DNA of 17,136 nucleotides, from NCBI GenBank assembly GCA_905236225.1, contig CAJOPM010000018.1, forward strand, positions 1-17,136, in the 5' to 3' direction. This DNA comes from an uncultured Eubacterium sp. GTDB taxonomy: Bacteria > Bacillota > Clostridia > Lachnospirales > Lachnospiraceae. The first letter of the stretch is position 1, and each line of letters starts with the position of its first letter. The notes below the pieces were generated by a model. It was not told the DNA's origin. It worked only from the letters and a program-made list of their open reading frames with translations, and made no database searches. The position numbers and the translations under genes were made by a program. Positions 8,063-16,800 of this stretch are shown here, piece by piece.

Positions 8063-8836
8063 TTATACTTTTCTAAAGAAAAATGAATGTTCTCTTTTGA
8101 AATTTATCTCTTTATAATTAACAATCTGTTCTGTAGAACCTATAAACAGTACCCCATCCTTTTCCAATGAATTATTATATTTACGGAATATCTCATCTTT
8201 AGCTTCATCTGTAAAGTATATAAGAACATTCCTGCATACAATCATGTGTTGCTTAGTCGGATATGGGTCTTTTAGTAAGTTGTGCTCTTTAAAAGTAACT
8301 CTACTCTTAATCTCATCAGATATCTGATACGATCCGCCAATCTTAGTAAAATATTTCTTCTTGAACTCATCCGGTACAGAAGCAATACTTTTTTCCGAAT
8401 ATAGTCCTACTTTTGCTGTAGCAATGACTTGCTTATCTATATCAGTCGCATTAATACGAATCTGATTAAGGGGAATATGCTTTGATAACGCCATTACAAG
8501 AGAATAGGGCTCATCTCCGGTTGAGCATGCAGCACTCCATATCTTGAGATTCTTACCGAATTGCTTAATAAGAGAAGGAATTATATCCTTATCCATAAGC
8601 TCCCATTGATCGGGATTTCTGTAAAATTCAGAAACATTAATAGTAAGATAGTTGACAAACTCCTCAAATTTCTCTTTGTTTTGTTTGATAAGCGCCACAT
8701 ATTCCTCATATTTGGAAATGCCATTCTTGTTAATAAGCGTATCTATACGACGCTTCATCTGCTTTTCTTTATATGAACTAAGATCAATCTTAGTTAAATT
8801 ATAAATATCTTTTTTGAATTGTTCGTAATCAGCCAA
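8063..8836 (-). CDS. cheR: CheR-type protein-glutamate O-methyltransferase
   Basis: CheR methylates glutamates of methyl-accepting chemotaxis proteins using SAM, for adaptation in chemotaxis. The 257-residue protein has the helical CheR N-domain (about 1-65), then TINVSEFYRNPDQW (65-78). The SAM site is SAACSTGDEPYSL (101-113), and NATDID (129-134) and CRNVLIYF (201-208) complete the catalytic domain. Length is normal and no TPR or other extension is present. The start is TTG at 8836 with a strong AGGGGGAG ribosome site. It lies 24 bases after the rpsA stop with no terminator between, so it probably shares the rpsA transcript. No other chemotaxis gene is in the window, and a CheR-like enzyme outside chemotaxis cannot be excluded. 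Confidence 0.93.
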   Translation of the reverse strand: MADYEQFKKDIYNLTKIDLSSYKEKQMKRRIDTLINKNGISKYEEYVALIKQNKEKFEEFVNYLTINVSEFYRNPDQWELMDKDIIPSLIKQFGKNLKIWSAACSTGDEPYSLVMALSKHIPLNQIRINATDIDKQVIATAKVGLYSEKSIASVPDEFKKKYFTKIGGSYQISDEIKSRVTFKEHNLLKDPYPTKQHMIVCRNVLIYFTDEAKDEIFRKYNNSLEKDGVLFIGSTEQIVNYKEINFKREHSFFFRKV

Positions 8837-8860
8837 TACGCTCTCCCCCTATTTCTTACT

Positions 8861-10009
8861 TTATTCTTCTGTTGTATTTTCCTCAGGTTGCGCCTGTGAC
8901 TCAGCCTCTACATTTTCAGGCTCCTGCGCAGTCTCTGCCTCTTCTTCACCCTCTACAGGCGGAAGAAGCGCCTTAATACTGAGCGAAATCTTGCGGTCAG
9001 CCATATTAAAGTCTACAATCTTAGCTTCAATATCTTGACCAATCTGAAGTACATCAGACGGCTTACCTATATGTTCTCTAGCTATCTGAGAAACATGAAG
9101 AAGTGCATCAATTCCCGGTGCAAGCTCTACAAAAGCGCCAAAATCAGTCATTCTAGCGACCTTACCTTGTACAACATTCCCCACTGCAAACTTCTGTGTT
9201 GCATCATTCCAAGGATTTTCATCGGGGAATTTCATACTAAGCGCTATCTTAGTTCCGTTAATTTCTTTAATAAATACTCTGACACTATCGCCTACTTTGA
9301 AATGTTTCTTTGGATTATCAATACGTCCCCATGACATTTCAGAAATATGAAGCAGGCCATCAGCTCCGCCAAGATCAATAAATGCACCAAAATCAGTAAT
9401 GTTCTTAACTACGCCTTCTATAACATCACCAATTTGGATTTTCTCAAGAAGCTCTTGCTGCATCTGAGCGCGTTTCTTAACAATGAGCTGCTTACGATCG
9501 CCTATTATTCTACGACGACGCGGATTAAATTCACTTATAACAAATTCAATTTCCTGATCCTGGTATTTAGTAAGATCTTTCTCATATGTATTGGAAACAA
9601 GACTTGCAGGTATAAAAACCTTAGCCTCATCCACTACTACACTAAGTCCACCATCAAGTACTTTAGTAACCTTAGCACTAAGGACTTCCTGATTGTTAAA
9701 TGCCTCTTCAAGACGCTTTGTTCCTTTTTCGGCAAGTAATCTCTTATATGTAAGGAGCACCTGTCCTTCTCCGTCATTAACCTTAAGTACCTTTGCTGTC
9801 ATAGTGTCGCCTACCGAAGCTACACTTGTAAGATCAAGATTTGAATCGTTGGAATATTCATTACGTGTAATAATTCCATCAGACTTGTAACCTATATTGA
9901 GAATAATCTCATCCGGCTTAACATCGATTACAGTGCCTTCAACAACTTCTCCGTTTCTTATGGTTTTAAAAGAATCTTCTAACATTTGTTCAAAACTTTC
10001 TTCTGACAT
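8861..10009 (-). CDS. rpsA: Ribosomal protein S1-like protein, four S1 domains
   Basis: A 382-residue RNA-binding protein with four S1 (OB-fold) domains at about 18-90, 106-178, 193-261 and 276-346. Domains three and four show the strong TDFGAF(I/V)xL and DGLLHIS/DALLHVS signatures; domain two is more divergent. An acidic Glu/Ala/Gln-rich tail (352-382) ends the protein. Four domains, not six, is usual for Firmicute S1 homologues, whose role on the ribosome is less certain than in Proteobacteria. The chosen start is ATG at 10009: GAGGAGG at 10019-10025 sits 9 bases upstream. It overlaps the end of ispH by 20 bases in a different frame. In some clostridia ispH and rpsA are fused; here they are separate, but coupled. 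Confidence 0.92.
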   Translation of the reverse strand: MSEESFEQMLEDSFKTIRNGEVVEGTVIDVKPDEIILNIGYKSDGIITRNEYSNDSNLDLTSVASVGDTMTAKVLKVNDGEGQVLLTYKRLLAEKGTKRLEEAFNNQEVLSAKVTKVLDGGLSVVVDEAKVFIPASLVSNTYEKDLTKYQDQEIEFVISEFNPRRRRIIGDRKQLIVKKRAQMQQELLEKIQIGDVIEGVVKNITDFGAFIDLGGADGLLHISEMSWGRIDNPKKHFKVGDSVRVFIKEINGTKIALSMKFPDENPWNDATQKFAVGNVVQGKVARMTDFGAFVELAPGIDALLHVSQIAREHIGKPSDVLQIGQDIEAKIVDFNMADRKISLSIKALLPPVEGEEEAETAQEPENVEAESQAQPEENTTEE

Positions 10010-10841
10010 TATTTTGAACCTCCTCAATAATTTTATTTGGGGTAGAAGCCCCTGCTGTTATACCTACGCTATTAATGCCATTTAAAGCAGACTGATCTAA
10101 ATCATCCCATGATTCAATAAGATATGATTTAGAACAATTTTCTCCTGCTACCTCAAATAATTTCTGAGTATTAGAACTGTTCCTACTACCAACAACAAGC
10201 ATCGTGTCAACGTTTGAAGAAAGCTCTCTAGCTTCCCTTTGGCGTTCCTCGGTGGCGTTACAAATCGTATCTATAACATTCATATCATACCCTTTTTTGG
10301 TAATGATTTCAACCATATCTTTAAATTTATTGTGGTTAAATGTTGTTTGCGAGACCATTGTTATCGGCTTATCGTGATTGTATCTAAACTCTTTTGCCTC
10401 TTTAAGAGAGTTAATTGCCATCCTGTCACAATCACACCATCCAAGAATTCCTGCAACTTCAGGATGATTACTGTCTCCGGCAACCAAGACAAATCTCCCC
10501 GATTGACCTGCTTTATTAACAATATGATGGATTTTTTTTACGAAAGGACAAGTTAGATCTTTATATTGTATATTGTTACTTGCCAGAATATCATATACTT
10601 CTTTTCCAACGCCATGAGATCGAATTACAACAATACCTCCCTTTATCTTCTTAAGTTCATCAAGAGAGTCTATAATTCTGACACCTCTATCCGAAAAATC
10701 CGAAATCACGTTTTCATTATGAATAATCGGCCCGAATGTATATATTTTCTCATTTGTACTATCCAGTAAATTATAAAGTCCATCTACAGCAGTTTTAACT
10801 CCAAAGCAAAAACCGGCACTCTTTGCTACAGTTACTTTCAA
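9990..10841 (-). CDS. ispH: 4-hydroxy-3-methylbut-2-enyl diphosphate reductase
   Basis: IspH makes IPP and DMAPP from HMBPP in the last step of the MEP isoprenoid pathway. It uses a [4Fe-4S] cluster with a free iron site. The 283-residue protein has all three cluster cysteines: C12 in AGFCFGVK, C98 in DLTCPFV and C194 in DTICNATEERQ. It also has the substrate histidines H41 and H76 and the GDSNHPEVAGILGW segment (122-135). Length is that of the Firmicute enzyme. The start is a TTG at 10841, only four bases after the cmk stop and without a good ribosome site, so it may depend on reinitiation after cmk. C12 lies too near the N-terminus for a later start. Confidence 0.96.
   Translation of the reverse strand: MKVTVAKSAGFCFGVKTAVDGLYNLLDSTNEKIYTFGPIIHNENVISDFSDRGVRIIDSLDELKKIKGGIVVIRSHGVGKEVYDILASNNIQYKDLTCPFVKKIHHIVNKAGQSGRFVLVAGDSNHPEVAGILGWCDCDRMAINSLKEAKEFRYNHDKPITMVSQTTFNHNKFKDMVEIITKKGYDMNVIDTICNATEERQREARELSSNVDTMLVVGSRNSSNTQKLFEVAGENCSKSYLIESWDDLDQSALNGINSVGITAGASTPNKIIEEVQNNVRRKF
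10019..10025 (-). promoter_or_regulatory. Ribosome binding site of rpsA inside ispH
   Basis: GAGGAGG on the minus strand, 9 bases before the ATG at 10009, fixes the rpsA start and excludes the longer in-frame reading from 10027. It lies wholly within the last codons of ispH, so ribosomes translating ispH cover it. Confidence 0.8.
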
Positions 10842-10845
10842 ATTA

Positions 10846-11511
10846 TCAGCTCACTTTCCCATATAACGAAAGTATTTCATTAACAACCACTTCTATTGTC
10901 ATATCCGATGTGTCAAGATAAACAGCATCATCAGCCTGCTTAAGAGGTGACACCTCTCTATTCATGTCCTGATAATCCCTTTGAGCTATATCTTTTTTAA
11001 TTTGCTCAATATCAGCATCAGTCCCCTGTGATTTTAGCTGTTTATAACGTCTATCCGCTCTCTTTTCAACACTTGCCGTAAGGTAAATCTTAAGAGCTGC
11101 ATCAGGTAATACAGTTGTTCCTATATCCCTTCCGTCCATTATTACACTTCTTTTTTTTGCTAAGTTTCTTTGTGTATCCAATAATAGTTCTCTTACTTTA
11201 GGATAAGCACTTGTAACGGAGGCAATATTTCCTACCTCCTCTTGCCTTATCAAGTCATTAACATCTCTTTCATTAAGCAGCACAATCTGCTTACCTTCTT
11301 TATATTCTATAGAAATATTAATGTTCTTTATTGCATTACTAACTTCTTCTTCAGAGTCTTTATCAATATTATTTTCAAGAATATATAATCCCACCGCGCG
11401 GTACATAGCACCGGTATCTACATAAATTAAACCAAGTTTTTTTGCGGCAAGTTTTGCTATTGTGCTTTTCCCTGCCCCTGCCGGTCCATCAATTGCTATA
11501 TTCTTAACCAT
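10846..11511 (-). CDS. cmk: Cytidylate kinase
   Basis: Cmk phosphorylates CMP and dCMP with ATP for nucleotide supply. The 221-residue protein has the P-loop GPAGAGKS (9-16), DTGAMYRA (32-39), the CMP-binding DGRDIGT (126-132), the R151-x-x-R154 lid region and a late NREVSPLKQADDAVYLDTS block typical of the family. Two in-frame ATG codons lie upstream (11520 and 11532), but ATG at 11511 is best, as AAGGA sits 8 bases before it and family members begin with a short lead to the P-loop. Only one base separates it from the stop of the flavoprotein gene. The ribosome site lies in the last codons of that gene. Confidence 0.96.
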   Translation of the reverse strand: MVKNIAIDGPAGAGKSTIAKLAAKKLGLIYVDTGAMYRAVGLYILENNIDKDSEEEVSNAIKNINISIEYKEGKQIVLLNERDVNDLIRQEEVGNIASVTSAYPKVRELLLDTQRNLAKKRSVIMDGRDIGTTVLPDAALKIYLTASVEKRADRRYKQLKSQGTDADIEQIKKDIAQRDYQDMNREVSPLKQADDAVYLDTSDMTIEVVVNEILSLYGKVS

Positions 11512-11512
11512 A

Positions 11513-12748
11513 TTAATCATCCTTTCCGGCATACAGCCCTGCTAAGTGTCCTGTTGAAAACGCTATTTGAAGATTAAATCCACCTGTTAGCGCATCAACA
11601 TCTAATATTTCACCCGCAAAATACAGTCCATTAACAATTTTAGACTGCATTTTATTAGGATCCACTTCAGATACTAAGATTCCTCCTCTTGTAATAACTG
11701 CTTCTTTAAACCCGCAAAGACCGCAGCTCGTAAGCTTGAATCCCTTCAATGTTTCCAAAAGTCTCTTTCTTTCTTCTTTATTAATGTCATGTACTTTCTT
11801 TTGAGGATTAATCTTGCTTTGTAATATAACGGCATCTATTATTGCTGAAGGTAACAATTTATTGAGTGAATTTTTAAATTCTTTATTAGGAATCATTTGC
11901 CAATCTCTTAAAATTCTCTCATCAAGCTTATCGTAACTTAGTGCAAATTTAAGATCAATATAAATGTCACAGTCGTTTTCAAATAAAGACTCATTTGCTA
12001 TAGAGCTTGCGCTAAGACACAACGGGCCGCTGATTCCTGTGTGAGTAAAAAGCATCTCTCCGACATCTTCAAAAACTTTTCTATCGCCATTATAAACCGA
12101 CATTTTGATGTTTTTTAAAGACAGACCTGCCATATTTGCAACATATTCTTCTTTTGTTTTTATACCAACAAGACTAGGCGTTAATCTGCTTATCGTATGT
12201 CCGCATTTTTCGGCCAGCTTATATCCGCTTCCATCCGAGCCCGTTGATGGATAAGATGCTCCGCCGGATGCTAATATGACGGCATCTGCTTCATATATTG
12301 TATGATCATTCGTCTCAATGCCCGTAACTTTGTTATCTTTACATAAAATATTAATAACGGATTTGTTTAGTAGAACTTTGACGCCTCTATTATGCAGTGC
12401 TTTTTGAAGTGTCTTTATAACATCAGATGAATGATCCGATACGGGAAACACTCTTTTGCCTCGCTCAGTTTTTAATTTCAGCCCCATTCCTTCAAAAAAA
12501 TCCATAACCATATAGCTGTCAAAACCATAAACAGCGCTAAACAAAAATTTAGGATTTCTTATCGTATTTGATATAACATCTTGCGCATCGCAATTATTGG
12601 TGAGGTTACATCTTCCCTTCCCTGTTATATATATTTTCTTTCCCAGTTTTTCGTTGTGCTCAACAATTGTAACATCTGCAAATTCAGCGCAAGTTATCGC
12701 CGCCATCATGCCGGCAGCTCCGCCCCCTATGACATACACTTTTTTCAA
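11513..12748 (-). CDS. HI0933/BaiN-family FAD-dependent oxidoreductase
   Basis: A 411-residue flavoprotein of the HI0933 (YhiN) family, to which the bile-acid enzyme BaiN also belongs. The N-terminal dinucleotide fold has GGGAAG at 8-13, the GKGRCNLTN motif lies at 43-51, and an ASGGASYPSTGSDGSGY segment follows in the middle. The C-terminus has the FAD-binding GLYFAGEILDVDALTGGFN block with QIAFSTG. The true reaction of most family members is unknown, so bile-acid activity should not be assumed. The start is TTG at 12748. It overlaps the RpiR gene stop by four bases (TTGA), with GGTGA about 7 bases upstream. cmk follows after one base. This gene next to cmk is common in clostridia as far as I recall. 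Confidence 0.9.
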   Translation of the reverse strand: MKKVYVIGGGAAGMMAAITCAEFADVTIVEHNEKLGKKIYITGKGRCNLTNNCDAQDVISNTIRNPKFLFSAVYGFDSYMVMDFFEGMGLKLKTERGKRVFPVSDHSSDVIKTLQKALHNRGVKVLLNKSVINILCKDNKVTGIETNDHTIYEADAVILASGGASYPSTGSDGSGYKLAEKCGHTISRLTPSLVGIKTKEEYVANMAGLSLKNIKMSVYNGDRKVFEDVGEMLFTHTGISGPLCLSASSIANESLFENDCDIYIDLKFALSYDKLDERILRDWQMIPNKEFKNSLNKLLPSAIIDAVILQSKINPQKKVHDINKEERKRLLETLKGFKLTSCGLCGFKEAVITRGGILVSEVDPNKMQSKIVNGLYFAGEILDVDALTGGFNLQIAFSTGHLAGLYAGKDD

Positions 12749-13665
12749 TTCAATTCACCAATCGGTTTGTATTTGTTCTTAATAGCCTCATCTACATGAT
12801 CGATTTCATCATTTTCATAGAATTGGTATTCATCCCAAACCGCTTCTAATGTTTCTATATTCTTAACAACCTGTGACTTCTTCCGCATTGAAATCGCTGC
12901 TATAATTGCATTAACAACACTAATAGGCGCTGTCATTGAATCTACGATTGACGACATTTTGCTTTTTGCAATAAGGTTGCATGATGAATAAAGGTTCATA
13001 GGTGAATGCACACTGTCAGTAAGTGTTATTACCTGCGCCTTTTTATTGTTTGCAAATTCCATCGTCTTAAGTGTTCTCATTGAATATCGCGGAAAACTGA
13101 TTCCAATTACAACATCTTTTTTCGTAACATGTATGATTTGTTCAAACATCTCTGTAATATTACTGGTCTGAACAAGATGTACATTTTTAAAAATCATAGC
13201 CAGATAAAAATACAAAAACTGAGCTACAGGAGCGCAATTTCTTACACCCACCACATAAATATGGTCAGCATTCATTATTATATCTACTGCCATTTCAAAT
13301 GTCTGCGGATTAATCTGCTCTAGTGTTGTTTTAAGATTATCAAGATCACATTCTATAACACTGCGAAGCACCTTGGATTTTTTGGTTCTGTTAGTACTTA
13401 TAGTCTTTTTTTGACTTTTTTCAAGCTCAGTATATATAAGTTCCTCAAGTGCTTTATGAAACTGAGGAAAACCTTTGTAACCAAGTTTTGAAGCGAATCT
13501 TACAACCGTAGATTCACTAAGCCCCACTACCTCGCCAAGCTTTGCGGCAGTCAAAAAAACAGCCTGATCATAATTATCGGTAATATAGGCTGCAAGTTTC
13601 TTTTGTCCTCTGCTAAGTGAGGAATATTTTTCGTTTATTCTATCTAAGAGATTGCTTCTTTTCAT
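12745..13665 (-). CDS. RpiR/MurR-family transcriptional regulator (HTH + SIS)
   Basis: A 306-residue regulator with an N-terminal HTH_6 domain (about 1-77; recognition region TAAKLGEVVGLSESTVVRFASKLG, residues 39-62). A linker follows, then a SIS phosphosugar-binding domain (about 130-260) with YVVGVRNCA and VVIGISFPRYS strands. Family members sense sugar phosphates and repress or activate sugar, amino-sugar or stress genes. The ATG has AAAGGT as ribosome site 8 bases upstream. It is the first gene of the minus-strand run that continues into the flavoprotein, cmk, ispH, rpsA and cheR. It is also divergent from the adenylation-reductase gene, so either side could be its target. The effector cannot be read from the sequence. 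Confidence 0.92.
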   Translation of the reverse strand: MKRSNLLDRINEKYSSLSRGQKKLAAYITDNYDQAVFLTAAKLGEVVGLSESTVVRFASKLGYKGFPQFHKALEELIYTELEKSQKKTISTNRTKKSKVLRSVIECDLDNLKTTLEQINPQTFEMAVDIIMNADHIYVVGVRNCAPVAQFLYFYLAMIFKNVHLVQTSNITEMFEQIIHVTKKDVVIGISFPRYSMRTLKTMEFANNKKAQVITLTDSVHSPMNLYSSCNLIAKSKMSSIVDSMTAPISVVNAIIAAISMRKKSQVVKNIETLEAVWDEYQFYENDEIDHVDEAIKNKYKPIGELN

Positions 13666-13700
13666 ATTATTAACCTTTGCTAAATAGTCATATCTTCAAA

Positions 13701-13729
13701 ATTATAAAACACAATCTTTATAAATTCCA
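13701..13729 (-). promoter_or_regulatory. Putative promoter for the RpiR-headed operon
   Basis: On the minus strand TATAAT (13706 to 13701) is preceded, with 17 bp spacing, by TGGAAT (13729 to 13724), a weak -35. Transcription would start near 13695 and leave a leader of about 30 bases before the ATG at 13665. The region is very AT-rich, so the -10 could be chance. Confidence 0.4.
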
Positions 13730-13746
13730 CAAAAAATTAAAAACCG

Positions 13747-13775
13747 TTTACTTTTATTTTTCATAAACATATAAT
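13747..13775 (+). promoter_or_regulatory. Promoter for the adenylation-carrier-reductase gene
   Basis: TTTACT (13747-13752), then exactly 17 bp, then a perfect TATAAT (13770-13775). The predicted start is near 13782, giving a leader of about 60 bases with GAGGT (13830-13834) 7 bases ahead of the ATG at 13842. The -10 box lies inside the left arm of the inverted repeat at 13768-13809. Confidence 0.6.
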
Positions 13776-13809
13776 GATAAATAAACGATAACATATAAAT
13801 CATTATATG
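13768..13809. repeat. 11-bp inverted repeat, candidate operator
   Basis: CATATAATGAT (13768-13778) and its perfect reverse complement ATCATTATATG (13799-13809) are separated by 20 bases. The centres are 31 bp apart, close to three helical turns. The left arm covers the -10 box and the right arm lies just downstream of the predicted start. This geometry suits a dimeric repressor, and the divergent RpiR-family protein is the obvious candidate. Within the right arm region there is also a shorter hairpin (CATATAA at 13792-13798 with TTATATG at 13803-13809). The AT-rich context raises the chance of coincidence. Confidence 0.45.
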
Positions 13810-13841
13810 CTATTTAACTTTACTTTACCGAGGTACATAAC

Positions 13842-16800
13842 ATGGATTTATCAAAATCAGACATTATTCATATATTAAAACAACGTTACCAAAATCAACC
13901 GGATTTTGTTTTATATAGATTTGTAGACGTAAAGGGCAATGATTTTCATTTCAAGGACTGCACTATCCGTATGATTTACGAAAAATCACTGGAAATAGCT
14001 CTTGCGCTTAAAGATAAGGGTCTTAAAAAAGGAGACCGTGCAGTCATTTTTTCAATGCAGGATTTCGGAACTGTGTATGCAACATTAGGATGCATGATGG
14101 CAGGCGTTGTTTTTACACTTATTCCGCCACCTTTAGACGATAGCAAAGTAGACCGATTTATTTCAGTCCTTAAATCTTGCCGCCCTAAAGCGTTGATTTC
14201 AAATTATCAGCTTGAAAAAAATTCCTCTCAAAAAATCACTTCAAGACTGCTTAAGGATGCTTTTTTTCAAGTTATCTCCCTTAAAAGAATATATACCGAC
14301 AGACTACGTCCATACAACGGAACCAATGTAATTGTGCCTCAAAAAAGCGATGATCTTGTTTATCTTCAGTACACTTCCGGATCAACCAGTGCGCCTAAAG
14401 GTGTAATGATTCATCGCAAACAATTAATGGCTCAAATGCTTCAATGCGACAAGGTTTATGACTTTTCTAAAAGCAAGCTCGCCACTTGGGTGCCGTTCTA
14501 CCATAATCTCGGCTTAGTCATAACTGTACTGATGCCAATTTGCGTTAACGGCGCTGTTATTTATCATATGAATACACTTCAATTTTTGGAAAATCCCAAA
14601 AGCTGGATTCATCTTATGAATCGCTACCGTATAAACCTTACCGTAGGACCCGGGTCTGCTTATGAGGCTTGCAATAGAATCTTCACACAAGAAGAAGCCA
14701 AAGAAATAGATTTATCATGTGCTACACACCTAATGAATGGTTCTGAATTTGTAAGTCCTGCTACTATCGAAACATTTAAAGAATTATTTAACGCCCCTTA
14801 CAATGCAGCCGCTCCAGGATACGGGCTTGGTGAATGTGTTTGTTTAGCAAGTGTTGCGGGACTAGACTATAAGGTTCTTAATGTTGATTACGAATCTTAT
14901 CGCCAAAACAAAATTGTGCTTTCTGATGATGAGAATTCTAAACAGATCGTCAGCTTAGGTAAGCCTGTTGACGGTCTAAAAATTGTTATCGCCAACCCCA
15001 AAACCAAAAAGACCTACCCAGAGCTACGTATTGGTGAAATTTGTCTTCAAGGGCCTAATGTTGCCGAAGGTTATTGGGGTAACATTCCGGAAAACAAAAA
15101 TTTCCATTTTACTTTATCAGACCAGGAGGGAGAATTCTACAGAAGCGGCGATTTGGGCTTTATGTATGAAGGTAGACTCTATATTACAGGTCGTCTTAAG
15201 GAAATGTTTATTATAAACGGCCATAATATATATCCAAACGATTTATATTATCACCTTCAACAATCATTGCCAAATATAGCAGCTAATGCTATGGGATTTT
15301 TTAATATTCAAGATGATAAAAAAGAATATCTTATTGCCTGTATTGAATATGAAAATGCCCAGAAATTTTCTGACTATGCAGCTAAGATTAACGCTGCAAT
15401 AGCAAAAAAATTTGATTTCTCCTTTTATGATATATTGTTTTTGCCTAAGCATTCGCTCCCCCGTACAGACAACAATAAGCTTCAAATGCTTAAAGCTCGC
15501 AATATGTATCAAAAGGGCGACCTTAACATAATATACAGCTATAGAGATAATTGCAGAGCGGGCAGCAAAAATGTGATTTTTAGTAATACCCCCAACGACA
15601 ACGATGATATTTTTAAAACCGTAAAGGGAATTTTTGATAAAGTACTCAAAATTGAAAATTACAGTATTTATGATAGCTTTTTAGAGCTTGGCGGGGATTC
15701 TCTTATGGGCTTCGAACTTCTTAACAAGGTCGAAGAAAAATTCAATATTAAAATTGATTTCCGTGAAATGCTTGCAGATGCATCTGTATATGGCATATCT
15801 AATCATATACGTCATATACTTTCCGGAAAGAAAATGGCCGAACATCATATTAATCTTAAAGAAGAATGCTCTCTTCCCAAAGATATTAAACTCACTGGCG
15901 AATACGATATCCCGATAGAGAAATGCCGTAAAATTTTTCTTACCGGCGCATCCGGGTTTTTAGGCTCTAATCTTATCAAAGCATTTATTGAGCGTTATCC
16001 TCATGACGGGCTTGAGATCTATTGTCATGTCAGAGCAGAAAATAAAGAAGCCGGTCTTGAAAAAATAAAGAAACGCATGATGCACTTTGGTGTTTGGGAC
16101 GAAAGCTTCATTTCGTATATTCATCCCGTTGTCGGAGATCTTAACGATAGGAATTTAGGCATTGACGACGAAACATATAAAGATCTGTCCCAAAAAATCG
16201 ATGCAGTATTTCACAATGGTGCGTTACTTAATTTTGTGTTCCCTTATTCGTATCTAAAAAACACAAATGTCAACGGCACTATTGAAGCTATAAAATTTGC
16301 ATGTAACAGTCGACCTAAATACTTCAATTTTGTCTCTTCCTACAGTGTTTTTGACACTCCTGATAATTTAGGTAAATTTGTAACGGAAAACTCTCCGCTT
16401 AAGACAAGCAGCGGATTCTCATTAGCTTATTCCGAAACAAAATGGGTAGCTGAACATATTGTTGGAATTGCCAGGAAAAGGGGTCTTAGAGCAATTATAT
16501 ATCGTCCCGGCGATATAACAGGCGGCAATAACGGAATCTGGAATTTAGACGATATGGTTAGCCGTATGATTGTTGGTTCCATACAACTTCGCGCAGTACC
16601 TTTTGCTTTATACCAAATGCACCTTACTCCTGTAGACTATATTGCGAATGCAATAGCACATATATCGCGCAAAAAAGATGCTATAGACAAAAATTTCCAT
16701 TTAATTAACCCTGTTCCGGTTTCGCTTAATTATATGGTGCGTTCAATACGGCGATGTGGCTATCCTGTAAAATATATAAGTTTTAGATCTTGGAAAAGAC

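Noticed and set aside
9347..9739. 130-codon plus-strand open frame inside rpsA
   Set aside because: It is antisense to the S1 domains, has no ribosome site, and its composition fits the reverse complement of an AT-rich gene.
9990..10841. ispH-rpsA single fused gene
   Set aside because: The two frames differ, ispH has its own TGA at 9990, and rpsA has a strong ribosome site and ATG at 10009.
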